Origin: RUG572 sp964386385
GTDB taxonomy: Bacteria > Verrucomicrobiota > Kiritimatiellia > RFP12 > UBA1067
DNA length: 64,000 nt
Direction: 5' to 3'
NCBI GenBank assembly: GCA_964386385.1
Contig: CAYLRN010000001.1
Coordinates: 62,001-126,000, forward strand
Made by a program: the position numbers and the translations under genes. A model generated the notes under the pieces. The model searched no databases. It had not been told where the DNA came from and saw only the letters and a program-made list of their open reading frames with translations. Below, in pieces: positions 59,997 to 64,000 of this stretch. Position 1 is the first letter of the stretch, and the number at the start of each line of letters is the position of its first letter.

Positions 59997-62900
59997 CTAG
60001 CGGGCCTCGACCGCGGTCCGCAGCAGCACGGGGCCGATGAGGCCGGACGGCAGCAGTTCGTCGTCCTTCGTCCAGTGCTTCCACGTGGTGAACGTGTGGC
60101 GGCCGGTGGGGCTCTTCTTCCCCTCCTTCACCCAGTCGGGAATCTTGACGATGGCCTGCCCGAAGTCGGCGGGCTTCCACTCGCAGTCCTCGGCCATGTA
60201 GTCGTCGCCGATCAGGCGGTTCGGCCAGCGGTTCGTCACCTTCACCTCGAGTTTCGCGGTCTTCGCGCCGGGCGTCAGGGCGTCGGTGACGTCCACGCGG
60301 AACGGCGGCTTCCAGAGCGTTCCGAACGCCTTGCCGTTGACGGACACCTCGGCGAAGTCCTTCACGCTGCCGAGGTCGAGGATCACGCGGCTTCCGGCCT
60401 GGCGGTTCGCCACGGCGGAGAGGTCGAGCTCCTTCGCGTAGGTGGCCGTGCCGGAGAAGTACTTCACGGCGGGGTCGGCGTGCTCCGGCCAGGAGACGAG
60501 GCGTGGAAGTCCGATGCGGTCCGGGGCTCCGCGGCCCGGCTGGAACGAGAGCGTCCAGGGGCCCTTGACGAGCGTGGCGGGCGGGACGTCGGCGGAGACG
60601 GTCCGCGTCGCGCCGGAGGCGGACTTCACGGTGGCCGTCAGCGGCTTCAGGGCCGTCACGCGCAGAGTGCCGTCCGGCCGCGTGTCGAGAAGGCAGTCGG
60701 GCAGGACGTCAGGCGCGGTGGCGGCGAGCGGAATGGAGAGGGTGGAGTTCTCGCGGCAGGTCAGCGGGCGTTCCCGCCCGTCGTAGCGGTAGACGAGGCG
60801 GAGTTCCTTGACGACGCCGAAGAGAGGGTCGCGCCCGACGAGGCCGTTGTCGATGAACGCCGAGATGCGTCCGTCCTTGACCATGGCGTTCAGCTTCGCA
60901 GTGACGTCCGTGACCGACGCCTTCGGCGGCTTGTAGTCCTTGGCGATGTCGCCGTACCACGCGGCGGAGACTTCAGCGCCGGCGGGAATCGTGCAGGAGT
61001 CGTTCTCCGGCACGTGGATGCGCTCGCTCCTGCCGTTCAGCACGTAGTCGACGAGCAGGAACTTGTGGACGTTGGAGGCCGGGTCCTTGCCGAACGTGCC
61101 GTTGGACGCGACGAGACGCTTCCCGAGGTTCGCCTTGACGACTGCGCGGGCGTCCATGCAGTTGTCGGGGACGTCCTGCGGGAAGACGCCGTACTCGGCC
61201 TTCACGAACGAGAGCGAGTGCACGACTTCATCCTCCTTCGGGTCGGGCCGGTTCTGCGCCTTGACGTCGAGCGCGACTGCGTGGTCGCCTGCGGCGGGCT
61301 TGCGGAACATGACGAAGACGGAGCCGGACGGACGGAAGTCGAGGCGCACGTGGGTGCGTCCGTTCTCGACGCGCCAGACCGGAGCCGGGCGGACCGAGCC
61401 GTCCTCGGCGTCCCAGAGTTCCGGCAGACGGCCCGCGGTGCGGAAGGAGCACTCCACCGAGGTGGACGTCGCGTTCGGCATGGCGACGAAGTAGCCCTCC
61501 CCTTCCGCGCCGTAGGTGCGGTGGATGTAAGCCACTGAATCGCGCTTCAGGTCGCGTCCCTTCTGGCGGTCGCACGTGAAGTCCGGCGCGACGCCAAGAC
61601 GCTTCAGCGCCTCGTCGGCGGAGCAGGTCATCACGCCCTTCGCCCAGATGGCGTCGGCGAGTTTGCGCACTTCGCCGTCGGCCGCGGGATAGCCCCTGAG
61701 GCCGGGGGACTTGACGGGCTTGATCGCGCCGACGACCTTCGCGCCGGCGTCGACGAGTTCGCCGACCTTCTTCAGGATCGGCAGGCTCATCGTGTCGGAG
61801 CCGTGCAGGACGACCATGCGGTAGGGGACGCCGCTTGGGGCGACGACGCTTCCGTCGACCACGCGCAGCTTCATGAACGCCTCGCGGGCGCAGATGTCCC
61901 AGTTGTAGCCGTAGGGCAGGGAGGCGGGGCGGCCCGTCGCGCCGTCCGTGTTGCCGCCGTCGTTCGGAGCGTCCTCGCCGCAGAAGAAAAGTCCGTCGGA
62001 GACGATGCGCCCTTCCTGGAGGAGGTACTGGCAGCGCGTCTGGTAGGAGATCCAGTCCTTGCCCTGCTTCCACCAGGTCTGCGTCCGGTCAAGGTGCATT
62101 CCCCACTTGCCCATCGTCATGCCGGGGAGGTACTTGTCGCCGACCCAGGGCTGGTGCGTGAAGCGGTGGTAGATGATGCGGTTGACGCCGCTGGCGTAGA
62201 CGCGGTCGCCCTGCGCCTTGAGGCCGAACGGAGTCTTCTGCCAGCGCCCGGAGCCGCCGCCGGGGGAGGCGGTGAAGGATTCCGTGGCGGCGTACTTGCG
62301 TCCCCACACGTGGGCGAGGTAGGCGGGGAAGCGGGAGTTGCCGACGCCGTTCATGCCGGCGCCCGAACCGCTCCAGAACTCGCCCATCGGCACGTCCACG
62401 TCCTGTCCGTACTGGAGGTTGTCGGACGGGCTGCTGCCGTAGGGTTCGATGGAGCACATGAGGCCGTACTCGTGGCACTTGCGCGTCAGCTCGCCCGCGT
62501 AGTTCTCGGCGAAGAGGTCCGCCACCACGCGCCGGAAGTCCCAAAGGAAACGTTCGCTCTCGTCCACGCTTCCGACGACATGGCCGGCGAGGACGGGCAG
62601 ATAGGGCGCGATCGAATAGCCGCAACGCGACGCGAACTCCTTCTCGAAGCCCTGCGTCCAGTTCTGCGAACCGACTTCATAGCTGTCCACGAGAATGTTG
62701 TTGAGGCCGGACGAGACGTTGCCGGCGAGCGGCCCCAGATGCCTGCAGAGCTTGGCAACGTAGGCGTCGAAGTGGAAGTCCATCGCGGACTTAGAGAGCT
62801 TGTCCACCTCAAGGCCGACGCCGTGGTCGGACGCGGGATGGTTGCGCCGGCCGTTCGCGGCGTAGCCGAGGCGCAGGATCTTCCATTCGCCGGCGGGCAC

Positions 62901-63914
62901 GTCCCACTCGATCGAGCCGTCCTTCGCCATTTTCGCCGTCAGGTCGACGATGGCATCCTTCGCGACGACCTGACCCGCCGTCGTGGAGGCGGATTCGGCG
63001 GTGACGGGCGCGCGGACGCGGAACGTCTTCGCCGCAAGGTCGCTCACGCGCATTCCGCTTTCAAGCGAAAGGTCGAGGACGCGGACCTTGAGCGTCGGCG
63101 GCATGTCGAACGTCAGGCGGAACGCGCGCGCGGAGACGGCCTTGTCGAACGGGAAGAAGCGGACGCCGCGGTCGCTCGCGCCGGACGCCGCCAGCTGGAT
63201 CGTGCGCGTGGCCATCGGCCTGAAGGACTTGCCGTCATCCGACGTCTCGATTTTGACCTTGCCGGCCGCGCTCCAGGCGTGTCCGAACACGAGGCGGCAG
63301 GAGAAGCCGCTGGCCGCATAGGCGGCGGGGAAGGTGAAGGTCGTCGTCTTGTCCTTCGTGTCCACCTTCACGCCCGCGTCCTTCATCGAAGTCCGCTCGG
63401 CCGGCGGGACGGGAATGGCCAGAACCGCTATGTCCGCATAGAACCCGTGAGGATTCGGCGGCTGCCTGAGAACGCCCTTGAACGTCGCGGGGCCGGTCGC
63501 CTTCGTCTCAGTCCAGTCCAGGAACTTCATGCCGTTTTCGGGCGGATTCCACGGACCGCCGGAGCTGGACCAGCCGCTGCAGTTGGGGAGGCAGAGCTCG
63601 ATGCCGAGGCGGCGCGCCTCCGCTGCGGCGTGCTTGATCGTGTCGAACCATTCCGGGGTGTTGTACGCAAGGGGGCCGGGGGGAATGTTGCAGCCCGCGT
63701 CGAAGATCTGGGCGCCGCCCAGTCCGATTTCGGCCATCGCCTCCAGGTCGGCGGTGATGCCCTCCTTCGTGACGTTGCCGTTCATCCAGTGCCACCACGT
63801 GTGCGGCTTGGCGCTGGAGGGCGGCTTGCGGAAGCCCTCCTCAAGCGAAGCGGCGAGCGCCGACGAGCAGGCCAATGCCAGCGCGGCGCACAGAAACACC
63901 TGTTTTCTCTTCAT
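59997..63914 (-). CDS. Secreted GH106-like alpha-L-rhamnosidase
   Basis: The 1305-residue protein has a signal peptide (FLCAALALACSSALA) and then the GH106 opening: KPHTWWHWMNGNVTKEGITA, EMAEIGLGGAQIFDAGCNIP and CLPNCSGWSSSGGPW. Central blocks (MCSIEPYGSSPSDNLQYG, GEFWSGSG, RIIYHRFTHQPWVG) fit the large multidomain GH106 enzymes that cut rhamnose from pectin or flavonoid glycans. The C-terminal 150 residues include a galactose-binding-like domain (DFAEVSVNGKAFGTLWKPPF). GAGGAAAG precedes the ATG. Its usual length (about 1000-1100) is exceeded by roughly 200 residues. Confidence 0.85.
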   Translation of the reverse strand: MKRKQVFLCAALALACSSALAASLEEGFRKPPSSAKPHTWWHWMNGNVTKEGITADLEAMAEIGLGGAQIFDAGCNIPPGPLAYNTPEWFDTIKHAAAEARRLGIELCLPNCSGWSSSGGPWNPPENGMKFLDWTETKATGPATFKGVLRQPPNPHGFYADIAVLAIPVPPAERTSMKDAGVKVDTKDKTTTFTFPAAYAASGFSCRLVFGHAWSAAGKVKIETSDDGKSFRPMATRTIQLAASGASDRGVRFFPFDKAVSARAFRLTFDMPPTLKVRVLDLSLESGMRVSDLAAKTFRVRAPVTAESASTTAGQVVAKDAIVDLTAKMAKDGSIEWDVPAGEWKILRLGYAANGRRNHPASDHGVGLEVDKLSKSAMDFHFDAYVAKLCRHLGPLAGNVSSGLNNILVDSYEVGSQNWTQGFEKEFASRCGYSIAPYLPVLAGHVVGSVDESERFLWDFRRVVADLFAENYAGELTRKCHEYGLMCSIEPYGSSPSDNLQYGQDVDVPMGEFWSGSGAGMNGVGNSRFPAYLAHVWGRKYAATESFTASPGGGSGRWQKTPFGLKAQGDRVYASGVNRIIYHRFTHQPWVGDKYLPGMTMGKWGMHLDRTQTWWKQGKDWISYQTRCQYLLQEGRIVSDGLFFCGEDAPNDGGNTDGATGRPASLPYGYNWDICAREAFMKLRVVDGSVVAPSGVPYRMVVLHGSDTMSLPILKKVGELVDAGAKVVGAIKPVKSPGLRGYPAADGEVRKLADAIWAKGVMTCSADEALKRLGVAPDFTCDRQKGRDLKRDSVAYIHRTYGAEGEGYFVAMPNATSTSVECSFRTAGRLPELWDAEDGSVRPAPVWRVENGRTHVRLDFRPSGSVFVMFRKPAAGDHAVALDVKAQNRPDPKEDEVVHSLSFVKAEYGVFPQDVPDNCMDARAVVKANLGKRLVASNGTFGKDPASNVHKFLLVDYVLNGRSERIHVPENDSCTIPAGAEVSAAWYGDIAKDYKPPKASVTDVTAKLNAMVKDGRISAFIDNGLVGRDPLFGVVKELRLVYRYDGRERPLTCRENSTLSIPLAATAPDVLPDCLLDTRPDGTLRVTALKPLTATVKSASGATRTVSADVPPATLVKGPWTLSFQPGRGAPDRIGLPRLVSWPEHADPAVKYFSGTATYAKELDLSAVANRQAGSRVILDLGSVKDFAEVSVNGKAFGTLWKPPFRVDVTDALTPGAKTAKLEVKVTNRWPNRLIGDDYMAEDCEWKPADFGQAIVKIPDWVKEGKKSPTGRHTFTTWKHWTKDDELLPSGLIGPVLLRTAVEAR

Positions 63915-64000
63915 ATGCTTTCCTCGTTAACGTCCCCGGACCGCGTCCGCGGAACCGGATGCGAAATCCACGATGCAACAGTGTACACCATCTGACGGTC
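63915..64000. other. Window end; leader of the GH106-like gene
   Basis: This holds the ribosome site of the rhamnosidase-like gene. A weak TACACT box on the - strand near 63972 could be a -10. Nothing else is seen. Confidence 0.3.

Overview
The window is high-GC, densely coded bacterial DNA that reads like a metagenome-assembled gut or anaerobic member of the Verrucomicrobiota/Kiritimatiellota group. This is inferred from gene content: DUF1080 proteins, an HzsA-like propeller with haem motifs, type II pseudopilin-like proteins, very large passenger-repeat surface proteins, glycoside hydrolases GH127 and GH106, and a Gld-like ABC operon with DUF4340. One run of 100 N (40846-40945) marks a scaffold gap.

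Left arm (1-11711). Nearly all genes are on the + strand and tightly packed: a DJ-1/PfpI protein, a SurA-like anchored protein and aroC overlap by 4 bp each. They are followed by a large unknown protein, an HzsA-like dihaem protein, a TIM-barrel glycosidase-like protein and miaB.

Terminus and prophage (11792-17128). Two 28-bp dif/Xer sites flank a 5.3-kb, more A+T-rich block that is a complete gokushovirus (Microviridae) provirus on the - strand: VP4-VP5-VP3-VP1-VP2 plus four small genes, two of them flanking small ORFs. The right dif copy is close to the classical dif consensus; the left copy differs only in its XerD arm. Host genes run toward dif from both sides, so this is probably the chromosome terminus. 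A 156-bp palindrome of mirrored 8-bp repeats lies about 400 bp beyond the right dif.

Right arm (17187-29136, all - strand). It holds a carbohydrate locus (GH127 arabinofuranosidase, sugar-porter MFS, propeller protein), a LamG surface protein, a coiled-coil protein with a HicA-like tail, priA and a pseudopilin. The region 29435-45082 is rich in secreted proteins. Three of these (ends at 23030, 30857 and 41327) finish in the same C-terminal pattern, glycine, then hydrophobic residues, then L-I-x-R. Two of the three have promoters whose 18-bp spacer contains a 10- or 12-base A/T homopolymer, an arrangement expected to allow phase variation. Composite palindromic repeats (REP/BIME-like) lie just 3' of these genes, and one array contains the assembly gap.

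The remainder (45083-64000) holds the four-gene GldA/F/G/DUF4340-like operon, DUF1846 plus a GT2 glycosyltransferase, an MBL-fold hydrolase, ilvC, tRNA-Lys(UUU) with its own promoter, a MacB/LolD-type ABC transporter, a CCA-adding-type nucleotidyltransferase, a phosphomannomutase/phosphoglucomutase and a GH106 rhamnosidase-like protein. No rRNA, CRISPR array or insertion sequence was seen. Coordinates were read by eye; no similarity search was run.
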